From Gadus chalcogrammus (lineage: Eukaryota; Chordata; Actinopteri; Gadiformes; Gadidae): a DNA stretch of 64,000 bases. Position 1 is the stretch's first letter. Each line of letters opens with the position of its first letter. Below the pieces are notes generated by a model. That model saw nothing but the letters and a program-made list of their open reading frames with translations. It was not told the origin of the DNA and did no database searches. Where the stretch lies: contig NC_079417.1 of the NCBI RefSeq assembly GCF_026213295.1, forward strand, positions 7,345,884 through 7,409,883. Reading direction: 5' to 3'. Positions 1 to 28,700 of this stretch are shown in pieces. Made by a program: the position numbers and the translations under genes.

Positions 1-186
1 CAATGCCTCCCCTACTTATTTTTTTATTCACATTTGCAATTGCACAGTTCTGTGCAAGTAAACCCCTATCTAAAACATTTGCATCTTCCACGGCACTCTG
101 ATTTGCAGCCTCACTTGTCTAGTTGTTCACAACTTCAAAACGTCCAAAATACCCTGCATTGTTCACCAAGCTTTTTCCATCTCCAG

Positions 187-2068
187 TCAGCAGGACTGAT
201 ATGCAGCACGTTTAGTGTGTTGAAGCAGAGCTGCTCTTGTTGGAGGAATGGCCTCATATGGCCTCTGCTTTCGGGAAAAAAATTCAAGTCTAGCCTCATC
301 TACACTAACAGCTGTGCTTGATCGATCATACAGCAGGACCACAAACTGCTCAAGGATCTCCAGGTCACTATCAGTCAGACTAGGAGGGTATTGACTTAGT
401 TTGCTGAAGATGAGAGAGGCCTCAGGGAAAATGTCCCAGGTTTGCCAGGCAGTCTTTTTGCCTTTGTTGCGAAAGGCTGATACAGTATCACAACCTGTAA
501 AGGCGTGAAAGAATAGAATGCCTTTGGTCTTAACTGGCCCAATAACATGGTATAGGTCATGAACACCAATCCACCGTCTCTCTCTCACCGCTCACACCAT
601 GCCCAAATGCAACCCACAGCTGCTGGAGACCAAGATCCTGGAGGGATGGGAAGATGCTCAATGCTATAACAAGAATATCAGTGTCATTGGCTTTGATCAT
701 TATGGATTTACTGCCCTCCTCTGTGGCATGTTTGCCATGTACAAAGATCAGCTTCCTCATGGAAACATTTGTCTAGACGATCGAGACAGGTTTCAGATGT
801 ACTCAAGACATCGGGTCCCTTGGTTACAACAACTATGTTTGGCACAGTCATTTGAGCAATCTTGTCAGCCAGAAAGTGGAAGAGGTCTGTTTTGTAATCA
901 TTATGTCTCAGGAAATTGCGCCAATTTGATGGAACTTTATTCTTGTTTGTCCCTTTGCGTCGACCTCCCTGGCCTCGTTTAGACCTTGTTTCCATTTTGA
1001 GGCTGGATGGATTGTACACATCAAACACAATATGTGTGCTCCTGTACTTCATGGCATAAGCATGTATACTGGGAAGAACATCCAGTGCTTCATAGTCCTC
1101 AAATGTCATCCAGCTTTTTGGTGGTAGTGTATGGACCAAAGCTGAACCATCTATGATGATGACTTCAGTGTCTGGTTCTTTTTCTGGGCATGTGATGTAG
1201 GTTTCAAGGATGGAGGTCAGCTGCGATTTCTGGCAAGCATAAAGTTTTCCACCATCACTCAGTGCAGTGGGGTAGGGCTGATTCTCATGTTAGAAGAACT
1301 CCTGCATGTCACATTCTCTGCTCTGACAGGATATAAAGAGTTTGGAGAATATTTGGCAATCCTCCTTCACCAACTTCTGCTTTGGTGGCATAACAGTAGC
1401 GGTTTCTTGGCTGAAGAAGTCGACTCTATTTCTCTTGATTGGATCATAGAAAGTGGTTGGATTCTCTTGCAATGCAGACCTTGTGCAAAGTCCTGGGCTT
1501 TTGTCTGTCCCTTCTTAAGGTGTGTCTGTAGGAGTTCAGCAGAGCTGGGATTCGCAATATCTCTTGTGTCTATAGAATACAGATCACGACTCTCTTCTTC
1601 AAATGGATTGCCTAGGTCTTGCAGACAGTTAGACAGTTTCTTGACCCTCTCCACGAATGTTTTTTGAGCTTGTGGAGTTTGCTCATGATGGACTGTTTGC
1701 TCTTGTGCTTCTTTGGTTTGTACTTCAGTTTCATATAGTGACACCAGATGGCTAACCTCAGGACCAGCGACCATCCATCTCCTCAGGGAAGATGGATTCT
1801 CTGTGAGACCAATAGCTCCACCGTCGGCCTTGACGATGGCATTTGCTTGCTCATGGGCTTGATCAAGGGCAAGTGCAGAGAAATTGCGACGGGTTTTGTG
1901 GACAACAAAGTTGCCACGCCTGAGCCAGTTCTGGGTGTTTTTTGTCCAGAGATAACATGTCCCTGAGGTGGATGGAAAGCCAGCGGGCATAGTTGGTGTT
2001 GTTGTTGGCAAAGTATGGAATCTCAATTTGAGATATAGCCATTTCAAGTCAATTTGAGATATAGCCAT
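187..2068 (-). pseudogene. Broken transposon-associated gene of unknown family
   Basis: Five overlapping minus-strand fragments (1367-2068, 1290-1472, 708-1139, 557-760, 187-588) follow one another in protein order but lie in different frames, so the gene is interrupted by several frameshifts. Readable blocks include RRNFSALALDQAHEQ, ENPSSLRRWMVAGPEV, IDTRDIANPSSAEL, HEEADLCTW, IKANDTDILVIALSIFPSLQ and FFHAFTGCDTVSAFRNKGKK. I remember very similar multi-copy proteins, annotated only as uncharacterized, in fish and coral genomes, which is why I call it transposon-associated. I do not know its catalytic class and assign no function. It lies upstream of the first visible prune2 exon, probably inside a prune2 intron, on the opposite strand. 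Not a functional gene in this copy. Confidence 0.6.
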
Positions 2069-2239
2069 TTCAAGCTCCCCGCCGCCATTTCGGCCGCCAT
2101 CTTGGAAATTAGGGCTTTCTGGGAGGTATATTTTGGTATACTTTTAGTATGTTATTCAGCACACCAAATACTACTAGAATCCATTGAAAAACCTTTTGTA
2201 TAATTTTTTTTGGGGTTAAGCCCTTTTTTTTCATAGATT

Positions 2240-2700
2240 GACTCACCTATTCCCTAACACATTACATTGACCTCTGACAGAAATGGTAGCCATCTTGAAA
2301 ATGGTCGCCATCTTTAATTTTTCAGTGGCACACACCTTTTTCCATGAGAATGTTCCTTGAAGAATCGTTGCACCAAATGTGATGGTAGCATCACCATTTG
2401 AAGAGTTGATGTAAGTGTTCAAGAGAAATGGCAGCCATCTTGAGAAATGGTTGCCATCTTGAATTTTTGAGGGACAAGCACAGTTAAAAAAAAAAAACAT
2501 TCTTAAGAGAGTATTTTCACTAAATGTTATGCCTACGTCACTGTTTGAACGATTTACATAACGAGCATTTGACAGAAAGAGCAGCCATCTTGAAAAAAAG
2601 GCTGCCATGTTGAATTCTTGGTGGCCAACGCCTTTTTTCCAAAAAGTGACCCTTAGAGAGTATCTGTGCCAAATTTCATGCTTGTATACCAATTTGAACG
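2240..2700. repeat. Diverged tandem repeat, about 145 bp period, three copies
   Basis: Paired blocks reading GCCATCTTGA...GCCATCTT recur near 2289, 2433 and 2583, each followed by a CACTTTTT/CAAATGT-type stretch and an ATTTGAA(C/G) motif. Copies are diverged with indels. No coding potential. The stretch 2100-2240 holds nothing I recognise. Confidence 0.5.
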
Positions 2701-2832
2701 ATTCTCTTGAAATATGCCATTAATCTGCTCCACTAGAAGCACCGCTCTTAGCCTTGTGCTCAATCATTTAATACTGCTACATTTGATTTGACTTGTCCAT
2801 GCATTTTACACACCGCACTTTTGAAATTGCAG

Positions 2833-18837
<16,005 letters not shown>

Positions 18838-19535
18838 CGGGAGTCACCTGTGGATTCATCTTGATGCAAGGCCAATGCTACTCTATTGAGTATGTTGCAT
18901 GCCACGCCCTTTACAGTTCATGGCTATGGAGTGCATATGGTTGAACGTCTCCGCTGTATAGCAGGTTAATGAATGTGCAGAGAATGTGATGCATAATCAT
19001 ACTCCAAACACTGTGCTGTTGCTATGGAAGGAATTCTGGCATCATTCAGAACGGAGAGAAAATGAAAAAGAATGTGGTTTCACACTGTATTTGCAAAAAC
19101 ATTTGTGCGATGAATGTGCCTAAATGTTATTTTAGTATCTTCCCCTGGATTTCGTTTGGCATTTGTTATTTTACCTATGTGGTGTCAAGATCAATAACCA
19201 ACTATCCAGAGATGTATTTTTTAATTAAATGGAATAGACTAGGGCTACCTATACCATGTCAAAATAGAGCTGTTCATTGAGCCCTGCCCATTGTATTCAT
19301 TATTGTGGGCTGTGCTGTCTTGATTATGTTGTCTATTCATTTAGTTCAGGTTTTATGGCCATTTCCCTGTTTGATATGATCAGGACAGCTATATATTTGG
19401 ACTCCACTGTCATGCATGAATTGCTGTCAAGGTGTCGTCGGCTCCTGGTTGGGAAACATCTGTCTATTTGCTTTCTTTGGTTTATTCTGTTCCTTCGTCC
19501 CAGTAATAAAGAACCACATAAAGCTTTCAAGAAAA
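18838..19535 (+). other. prune2: Probable prune2 3' UTR with poly-A signal at 19505-19510
   Basis: Non-coding stretch after the stop with an AATAAA at 19505. A second AATAAA-like signal lies at 19574. The true end is unknown. 19535-19860 has no feature I can support. Confidence 0.45.
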
Positions 19536-19860
19536 CAAACCGAAGTATGTTGTCTTTCTTGCCCTGCCTGCAAATAAATGACTCAATGCCCCAGTTAACT
19601 CCAGTTATATTCCATTATACAAGACGTTCAAAGGGGGGTGTCCTTAGGAGCTACGTCTATGGTCTTACCTGTCAGCACCTTTTGCGATGAGACACTCCCA
19701 CTTTGTGAATTTGTGTGATTCCACTTTCTCCGCGCTCCTTGTACAATCTATTTCTTCAGGGCAGTCTGTCCCTTTTAGTTCTCCTCAGTCCACATTTTGG
19801 GATGAGGACTGAGGAATAGGTAGCCAATCTGGTGGGCATCACAATTAGAAAATGCCCTTT

Positions 19861-19866
19861 TTTATT
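19861..19866 (-). terminator. Poly-A signal candidate of the gcnt1-like gene
   Basis: TTTATT on the plus strand reads AATAAA on the minus strand, 385 bases past the stop codon at 20251. It would leave the two convergent genes only a few hundred bases apart. One hexamer is weak evidence. Confidence 0.35.
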
Positions 19867-20250
19867 TCCATATAAAATTACACAAATGTTTATATCAGTA
19901 CAATACATAGAATGATGGGTCTGTAGATGCTTGTTAATCCACAAGTACCCATGATCTCCAATCCAATGATCAAACAAGGCAAGATTTGAAAGTGCAAAAT
20001 ATATCTACCAACCAATAAAAACATATTTTCTCTTTTTAAGAGCTACCCAATAATCTTAAGGCAATCCACATACATTACTTTTGCATCTTAATGCTACAAT
20101 GAAAGGATCCCAATAAATAACCAGCAAAAAATAAAGCGATATATGTGACTCGTCTGTGGACTCTGCCATAAGCGTATTATCAAACGTATTTTCCTACCAT
20201 ACATCATGCACCTCACTACTACTACTACTACTACTACTACATCTATAACT

Positions 20251-20724
20251 TTACCACTGATCTACGTCTGTCAGTGCCTTGTGCCTCAGGTACCACTCCA
20301 GACAGTGAATGGCTATCGGGTCAGCTGCTAGGTCAAACTTATTTGCGAAAAAGTGATGCTGTTCCAGAAGCCACTGCAGGTCCCCGATGCCGTACACGCA
20401 CACGGACCGAACGTGGTGTCCGCTACACATAGGGTAGACCGGCCCCTCATGCCACTGCCACTTGACCATTCGTGCTCTGGCATTCATGTCGGTCAAGTCG
20501 TACTTGGCATCGGGCGGTGAGGAACCGGGAACACCGGGCATGCGTTGGATGGTGGCCCAGAGGAACTCGTCGGGGCTGTACGAGTCCTTGGCCCACTCGA
20601 TCAGCTGCTGCACTCGCTGGTCCTGCAGCACACTCTGGACATAGCCGCGGCTAGCCAGTATGTAAGCGTTACCCGACATCACGGGAAGGTCGAAGGGTGT
20701 TGGCGCTTTTTTTTCTCCTGTGGC
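20251..20724 (-). CDS. gcnt1: gcnt1-like exon 4 (catalytic C-terminal half)
   Basis: Acceptor (minus strand) TTTCACTACAG before 20724; codes ATGEKKAPTPFDLPVMSGNA onward to stop TGA-side end at 20251. Carries SPDEFLWATIQR and the ANKFDLAADPIAIHCLEWYL end, equivalent to the last 150 residues of GCNT1/GCNT3. The preceding intron (20725-28810) is about 8 kb. Confidence 0.92.
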   Translation of the reverse strand, partial: ATGEKKAPTPFDLPVMSGNAYILASRGYVQSVLQDQRVQQLIEWAKDSYSPDEFLWATIQRMPGVPGSSPPDAKYDLTDMNARARMVKWQWHEGPVYPMCSGHHVRSVCVYGIGDLQWLLEQHHFFANKFDLAADPIAIHCLEWYLRHKALTDVDQW

Positions 20725-20766
20725 CTGTAGTGAAAGAAATGTTTTCACTTAGGGCCATTATAAAAT

Positions 20767-20805
<39 letters not shown>

Positions 20806-22668
20806 ACGAACACACACACACACACACACACCGTAAAAGACCAGTCTGAAAGGCTATTACAAATATAATCGAATTAAACTAATCATATTACAAGTATACT
20901 TTGACTTTTTGGGCTTAATTTAAAGTATATTTAACATATACTTTTAAAAAGTGTATTTTCTTCATTTTAAGCTGTATTTCAGTAAAAAGTACTCTATGTA
21001 CTCTATCACCCTATGTCAGCTTCAGAACAACTCTGTAACATTACTACAGGTTCTTTAGGGCTGGATATTGGTACTAAGGTATCGACCAAAACAACCCAGT
21101 ATCGAGTAGCATCGAACTCCGTTCAAACATACTTCCATTCTATACTTTTTAAACTTTTGAAAGTTATTATTTTTAAATAACTTTCTATTTTTTAATGCTT
21201 TTGCTCGCACCCAATCACCAACAGCGTTCTTTGATTTAAAGGAGACATATTATGGTGTTTTCCCAACAAGTAAACATAGTATTTGAGTTCCAGAAAACAT
21301 GTTTTTGAAGCTGTTTGCTGGAAATAGCTTTTAGGGAAAAGAATATCGTCTACCGCTATTCCCCTCTGTTTCAGTCCCTTCAGAATGCGCTGTTTCTGGT
21401 GTCTGTAGCAGACTGAACCACAGCATGGAGGAGAAGGGATTGTTGCCGTTTGTTGACTCCTGGAGCTCTATATCTATATAACATGGGCGAGGCTAGCACC
21501 TTTTTAGGGGTGCTGAAGCACCCCTTAAAGGGGGCTCAGCACCCCTAAAACTTGGACTAAGAAATGTTGTTATTCTAAAAAATGTGTTAGTCTTTGACAA
21601 TGTCCAAAACATACTCCGTAGTTTGTTGTTTAAAATGTATATGTTAAGGACGAAAATGCCAACAGCCCGGCTTAGTAAATGGTATTGTAGCTACCCTGGG
21701 ACATTTAAAGAGTTTGTGTATTATGTGTTGCTTTGTATTTAGTGGGTGGGGGCTTGTGTTGAAGGGACCGGGTTGGGGATCGGGCGTTGCCCGGGTAACC
21801 GGTTGTTGTTGGTGTGGATTTTTGCCGTTGGTTACGGGTTTTCAGTAACCAGGTTTGTGACATTAAAGTTCCTACAGGTACTTGTATGACTGGACATTGT
21901 TATGTCACTGGCGAGGTCGCTACAGTATCATCCTCTTTTCACAGGCTCCTTCTCCTCTGTACCTGCACCGCTCCGCAACCCAACCATCGTCCAGCACGAC
22001 TCACGCAGAGTGAGATCCGTTTAGTTGTGATGTTGCGAATCAACTAAGTAACTTGCTCCAAAGCTGTGTCTCACACTTCTTTCCTTTTACCTAGAATTGT
22101 TTTGATTCCGATACCATATCGGTGAGTGCTGGAGTCCAGGCACCGGTTACCAGTTAGCTCCGTTAGCCCGGTTAGCTCCATTAGCACCGCTACGGTCGAA
22201 CTGGAGCGATACGTTTATTCAGCACAAACAGCAGAGCCACAAGTACCTGTGTAGTGCGTACGTGTGTCTCTGTTGTTAAAGTTTATCGTTACTTTGAGAC
22301 TCATTTTAACAATCGGGAGTCACGTCAACATGACGTCACGCGCGTCTTTTCTGATCCGTCGTCATGGAAACATGAAGCCCTGCCAGTGGTGCGGCGTTTG
22401 GACCAGAGTGAAAACAAACGTGTGTACGAGCTGAAAAACAAAACGAGATATAGCCCCAGTATGTGTGAAAACACTCACTGTGGCATTTTAAATTAATTGT
22501 TATTTTTTTCCTAGATTTCTGTTATTTTTCAGTTGTGTCTGACTATAGACAATAAAAGGAAGTTAAATGTTTTTATTTTGCTGTATTCATTCATGTTTTA
22601 CAGAGGATTTAACCTGAACCAGGCTTTGCAACAATAATAATCACATCACATTTATGCAGCCGTAGTAC

Positions 22669-22711
<43 letters not shown>

Positions 22712-25700
22712 CAGGTCTATATATATAGGCCATTTATTACACACAGGTATGAGGTATGTGAAAGATAACTCCTCGCCCTACACTCTGTGTGTGTGTGCGT
22801 GTGCGTCTGTGCATGTGTGTGTGTGCATGTGTGTGTGCGTGTGTGTGTGTGTGGCCTGCCAGTGAGCAATTGACATACGACGGTTCTTTAAAAGAAAAAA
22901 GACTGATTCAGGTGAGAGACTAGGGACAGTCCATGATGACCTCTATCTTCTTTTTTTTTCAGAACAAAAGCTATGGAGAATCATCCTCAGGACAGAGGCG
23001 GAAGACAAAGAGAATGGATGAATATCTTGTTGAGTCAACTTGTGGGGCAGGCAGTGATCTGACCGAATGATCTGTGAACTTGAGAGGCATTTTTCTAGTG
23101 TGAATGAGGAGGTACTCAATGGAACTCAGGCATGCAGTCCAACCCCAGGCCACTTCTTGTCTGAGCCTCATCTGACAGCACTGGCTCTGCATTACCATAT
23201 TGAACTTAAGTCAGAGGAAGTGATAGTTGCAAAAAACTTTCTGAAGCGCAAGAGTGAGGCTGGTACAGTTCAGGACCTGCTAGCAGTGTACAAACTCCTA
23301 GATTCTGAAATGTTCCCTTCACTGAAAGCTGTTATGCAGGTTGCCTTGACAATACCATTTAGCAGCTGTACATGTGAGCGGTCTTTTAGTGCCCTGCATC
23401 GGCTCCCTACATGGCTCAGGAGGACCACAGGCCAAAGCAGACTCCAGCACCTAGCTGTGATGTCCATTGAAAAGGAGGAGTTGTTCGAAAGAATTGAACA
23501 CCAAAAGGTCATTGACAGGATTGCCACCCTCAAAGTGCGGTGACATAGAATAAATACCTGAATACTTGGAAGAGCCAAATGGGGATTCAGGGGAAGTACT
23601 ATCAAAGATTTCCCTCCCTTTCTTTTTTTATATCTATCTTTAATTTCTAAGTATTTAAGACCTTTGGACTTTTTTTTTTTTTTTTTTTGCTCTTGATGTG
23701 AAACTTATTTTATTATTAATTATTGATGACTTATATTGGTTTATAAAAGTTCAGACAGGTGTGCAACCAAGTAGGTATATTAGAGATTGCCATTTGTAAA
23801 TAATTTACAGAAGATGACTTGCATTTTGTTGTCCAAGTACCTGTTACTCAGTTCAATGACAATAAAGTTTAATCTAATCAAATCGACGATTAATCAAGTT
23901 AACGGTCAGGAAAACCAGCTGAGTGAAGAAGGTTTGGTGTTTGTTACAGGGGGCTGTCTGTGTGAACTGTCACAATAATGCCGCTTTTCCACCGCACATG
24001 TAGCTCGACTCGACACGACACGACTCGACACAACTCGACACGGTAGCAGCACGGGTGCTTTTCCACCGCAAATAGTACCTCCTGTACGTGGGCGGGGTCG
24101 GCTGCGCGAAAGGGCCGTGACGTATTTTTGTACGCGACGCAAACAAGACCTACGCAACCCACGCATGGACAGAACCCACATAACAACAATGGAGGACATC
24201 GATGCGATGGTATTCGTGTTCGTATTATTAGCTGGCATGTTGAAGAAGTTGAAGAAGTGGAATATGTTGGCTGCGGCGCTGCTATGGCTTTTACCAGCAT
24301 GGTTGCCATGTCGCTCTCGTGACTTCGTCACACTCTCTGGCCAATCAGTGGCCGGCCGTCTGCCGACGTCACCTTTTAGCATCGGCTCAGCCGCTTGGAA
24401 CCTAGAGCGAGGCGGTACTAGAAAAAGCAGCCACTTCAGGTACCAGATCGCGGTGGAAACGCAAAAAATGCGAGCTGAGTCGAGTCGAGTCGAGTCGTGT
24501 CGTGCTGGTACCATGCAGTGGAAAAGCGGCATAAAGCTGGTTTGCTGGAAAGGGCTCCAAAAAATAAGTTATTTTTCAATAGACATAAAAAAAAAAATTG
24601 TGTGGAAAAAAAGGGTGGGTGGTGCGGCAGTGGGGCTCATTGGGTGCTCAGCACCCCTAAAGCTCTGACCCTAGTATCGCCCCTGCTATATAATATGATA
24701 TAACATAATAATAATATTATATACAGGTAATTATATAATCTTATCTAATATCACGGCCAAAAGCTATTTGCGCCTCGGATGATATTATGAATAATAAAGA
24801 CTGTGTCTGACGTCTCTGGTACTTCCACAAGTAAAGACTCGTCGTGTGGGGGATATCTCGGCCATGGTTGAGAAGAATTGGGGGAAAGGAACTTTGGCAT
24901 TGACTCTCTGAAGTCCATGAACCGTGACATGGAGAAGAAAAGGATCGTACTCCGGGAGCTGAGCTGCCGGACTGCCTCCGAGCTCCCCTCGCCGGAGCTG
25001 CCGGCCGCCGTCGAAGCCGTCCGGCCGCAGTCCGGCAGCTCCGGCGGTGTACTCCGGGAGCTGAACTGGCAGCTCCAGCGGACTAGCAGCTCTGGCAGAC
25101 GAGCAGCTCCGGCTGGGGTAGCTCGGCGGCAGTCCGGCAGCTCAGCTCCGGGAGTACAATCCCTTTCTACTCCATGTCTCCTCCTCCCGACCTCCCTTTG
25201 TCGGCAGCTCCGGCGGGGTGAGCTCGGCGCCAGAGAAAGGGATTTTACTCCCGGAGCTTAGCTGCAGGGTGCCGAGGTCCCCCCGCCGGAGCTGCACGTC
25301 CGCTGGTCCACAAAATCTTGGCGATGCTCTGATTGGGGAGGAGTTGGGAAGTGGGAGGTAACATTCAAATTTGCCCCCTTCCTACGTAGGAAAGGGCGCC
25401 AAAACTGACTCGCTCGTTTGGTAGCTGGAGGCGGGCTGCTTCCAGAAATGCGTATCTCATTCAAAAAATCATTTACAGACTTATTTCAAAGTTTGTATGC
25501 GTGTGGGAGCACCATCTACCCACAATAACACCCCAAATCCCAGGAAAAGTGCTGTTTTCATAATATGTCCCCTTTAAAGCGCCGTGATTGGCCCATTACT
25601 GCAGAAGCTGCAACCCATACAGTCTGTGGATAGTTAGTTAGGTGTCAAACGGACTTGGGCTAGGTACCGATGGCCTAGTGTGAGTGCGCAATGAGCGCGG

Positions 25701-28700
25701 CGTGACTGACGGAGCTGGCCGTTCAGCCTGCCGGGACGTGACGCCACTAAGACGGTCAAAAGTATGACTAGACTACATGCCTGTGGCTTCTGATAAAAAT
25801 AAATTTGGAAGGATTATAATGCTTTTATAATCCCATATAAAAAGAGTTACATGAATCTAGTACCTCATTAAGCATGGAGGAACCCAAAGGGCGGGACGCT
25901 GCACCGTGTTCACGGCCAAGATGGGCCAGCGTCTCCTCAAGAGAGCGCGCCACAACCGGCGATTCCTTCAGGTAAGATACAACTGACCATTAGCTTTTCC
26001 AACGACAGTTGTTGGTGGAAGTTGTTACTTACCGGCAGCTTTAGCTTCAGTAGCAGCTGAAAGTACAATGCAATGCATTCAATGCATTTCTGAAAGTGCC
26101 CCGCCTACAGTTACCAAACGAGCGAGCCAGTTTCGGCGCCCCCTCCTACGTAGGAAGGGGGCAAATTTGAATATTACCTCCCACTTCCCCTCCAATCAGA
26201 GCATAGCTACGATTTTGTGGACCAGCGGACGAGCGCTGGGCAGAGATGTTCGTGCATTTCAGAAGCAGGGATATTCCATACAAAAAAAGATGTCTAATTT
26301 GTCAGTTTGCCATGTGACTGCCTGGCAGAGAGTCCGCCGGAGCTGCCGGACTGCCGCGGAAGCTCTGGCGGCAGTCCGGCAGCTCCGGTGGGGGCAGCTC
26401 GGCGGCAGCCCGGAGGAGGATGCATGGAGGAGAAAGAGAGCAGCTGGCAACTCAGCAGTCTGGCAGCTCCGGCGGGTGTACTCCGGGAGCTGCACTGTCC
26501 GGCAGCTCAGCTCCGGGAGTACAATCCCTTTCTCCTCCATGTCTCCTCTTCCGGACTGCTGCCGAAGGCTGTCCGGCAGCTCAGGTGGTTGGTGCTCGGC
26601 GGCAGTCCGGTGTGGGTACCGGATTGACTTGGCTGGATTGACTCCTGCGCTTACAGATGACGTATCGACACTTGACGTATCGACGCAAGCCAACGGACAG
26701 AACCCGGAACGGTTGTATGTTTATAAACGGGGCTCAATCATGGACATAAAAAGAAGGCTCAATCCGTTTTGGTTTTGATTTCATTGAACGCAGCCCGTTC
26801 TTTCGCACAAACCACCATTGGAAACACGTCTAAAAGCACTGATGAATGCATATGTAACCCAGTTCCTGTTAGGGACTCTTATTCTGAAGGAGGAGAACGG
26901 AAGTGTCTGCGTGTGGGTAGCTGTTTTGACTCTGTGTTGGGAGCGCTGGAAATAAAGTGGAGTTAACCGATTCTTCTTTTATATATAACCCAAGTACAGG
27001 CAGGCAACAATAATTTGTACATTCGATTATTATTCATAGATTAGAAAACAAAAGGAGATCGTTAATACTTGGGAATAGAGTGGCGAAGTCACGCCCCTTC
27101 CGGTAGAGCTCATGGGACCTATGAGATCGAAAAATATGAATGGGTGTCAATGGAGAGAAAATAATTATTTTCTGGTCCCAGTCTTTATATGCCCTGGATT
27201 ACACATATGTTGTTTGTGGATTTAAAGGATAATTGTTCATGCAAAGAGTTCGACCGTTTATTGTGCAATTGTTCAGATAAAGGCTGTAGAGAAAACACAA
27301 CGAGAAAGACTACACGGCTCGTATGTGACGTCACGCTCCCTGCGACTGGCGTGGAGAAGACCGACAATCTTCCCATCGGCCTAACTGAAACTCTGCACGT
27401 GCCCCGACTTATAGTGGTTTTCACCTCTTTCGATGCTTTTATCCTCCCCATAGAAAAAGCGGTGAAGTGGGGCAGAGAGATCGCCATCTCTGTGCCGACT
27501 TCCAAGTGCGGGTGTGGTGACGTATATCATATGCGTCGAGAGCAGCGAAGAGCTGTTCACAAAGCGGCCTCACATAAAACCTAAAATTATCAAACTTCTT
27601 CACGAAAATTTTTAGTTTTCTTTGCATGAAAAATTATAATTTAAATCCACAAACAACATATGTGTAATCCAGGGCATATAAAGACTGGGACCAGAAAATA
27701 ATTATTTTCTCTCCATTGACACCCATTCATATTTTTCGATCTCATAGGTCCCATGAGCTCTACCGGAAGGGGCGTGACTTCGCCATGAAACGCGCATGCG
27801 CATTTAAAAGACAGCGTTTTAGGAAGTGCGTCATTATTGCGCATCTAGGACCCCAAGTCGATCTGTCGATCTACCGTTCAATCTTGACAGTAGATCAGTG
27901 GAGATGAATAAATTTATAGATACCTAGGGGAAAAAATATTATACTTCCACGATACTTTTGAAAGGATGTACTAAGTACACTTTTAGTATGTCACCGTACT
28001 TTTGTCGCAATCAAGTATACTTAAGTGTACTCAATTAGTCCATAAGTGAGTAACTTTAAGTGGAAATAGTATGCTAAATTGGCACAACTTTTGACAAACT
28101 TTAAGTGTAAGTTATGATTTCTAGCATTCGAAACACACTTGCAGTACAATTGCATTATATCACCAGTGTGTTTGAAATCAACTTTAAAAGGTAATACAGT
28201 TCAATTTATAGTATAATAGAAGTGTATTTTGAACACACTTTTTTTTTTCTTTGTTTTTACGTTGATACTTTCATAAACTGCTGTGAATAGGCATGTCTGC
28301 TTCTGCACTGGGGGAGCTCTTCTCTGGCACTGACCTAGCCCTTGACTGATCAGAGAAGGCTCGGACGAAGCTTGAGGACTACAGAGGTCCACCTGCAGGG
28401 CGGCCCTTCACCAATCGTTCTGGGTGGTGGTACGAGAGGAGAGGGACCTTCCCTATCTTGTTTGACCTGGCCAGTATTTATAAATCTGCCAAGGCATCCT
28501 CCACACCAGCGGATAGAATATGTTCAACTCCAGGAAAGAGCATGCCTTGCCCCAAAAAAGGCAAAACACATACTCAATGCTATACCTAGACAGCATTGAG
28601 TATGGGTTTTATGAATGACAATGGATAGATACAGCTATACACACTATGAGGGGTAAGAGTAAAACAAAGATTCATGTAGGGGAGTGGAGGTACAGGTATT

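Larger units (their letters stand above)
21482..24685 (+). mobile_element. hAT transposon with 8 bp target duplication, internally deleted
   Basis: Flanks 21474-21481 and 24686-24693 are both CTATATAA. Ends are CATGGGCGAGGCTAG and, on the other strand, CAGGGGCGATACTAG. Both subterminal regions carry the AGGGGTGCTGAGCACCCC-type palindrome. The 3' part holds a C-terminal transposase remnant at 23067-23543 and the interior holds a (CA)n tract at 22671-22711. The Harbinger MITE at 23979-24531 is inserted in it. At 2.65 kb net it lacks most of a transposase gene. Confidence 0.9.
21240..25573. mobile_element. Outer DNA element with TTAA flanks, hosting a nested hAT
   Basis: Left end AGGAGACATATTATG (21240) and right end CATAATATGTCCCCT (to 25573) are inverted repeats with one mismatch, flanked on each side by TTAA (21236-21239 and 25574-25577), as for piggyBac-type insertion. 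Minus the nested hAT it is about 1.1 kb and has no transposase. Its right part (24900-25300) is a GC-rich array of CCGGAGCTGCC/GGCAGCTCCGG units. A partial inverted relative lies at 26075-26640. The superfamily call rests on the TTAA only. Confidence 0.7.

Noticed and set aside
24128..24668. 183-codon frame 24117-24668
   Set aside because: Lies across the Harbinger MITE and its host hAT; crosses the element border, so it cannot be a gene of either.
24877..26778. GC-rich frames of 106-236 codons
   Set aside because: Low-complexity CCGGAGCTGCC array inside a transposable element; the frames read as Ser/Gly/Arg filler.
27189..27584. 131-codon frame with several Cys residues in the foldback MITE
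   Set aside because: Starts inside the inverted repeat, no recognisable domain, and MITEs rarely code.
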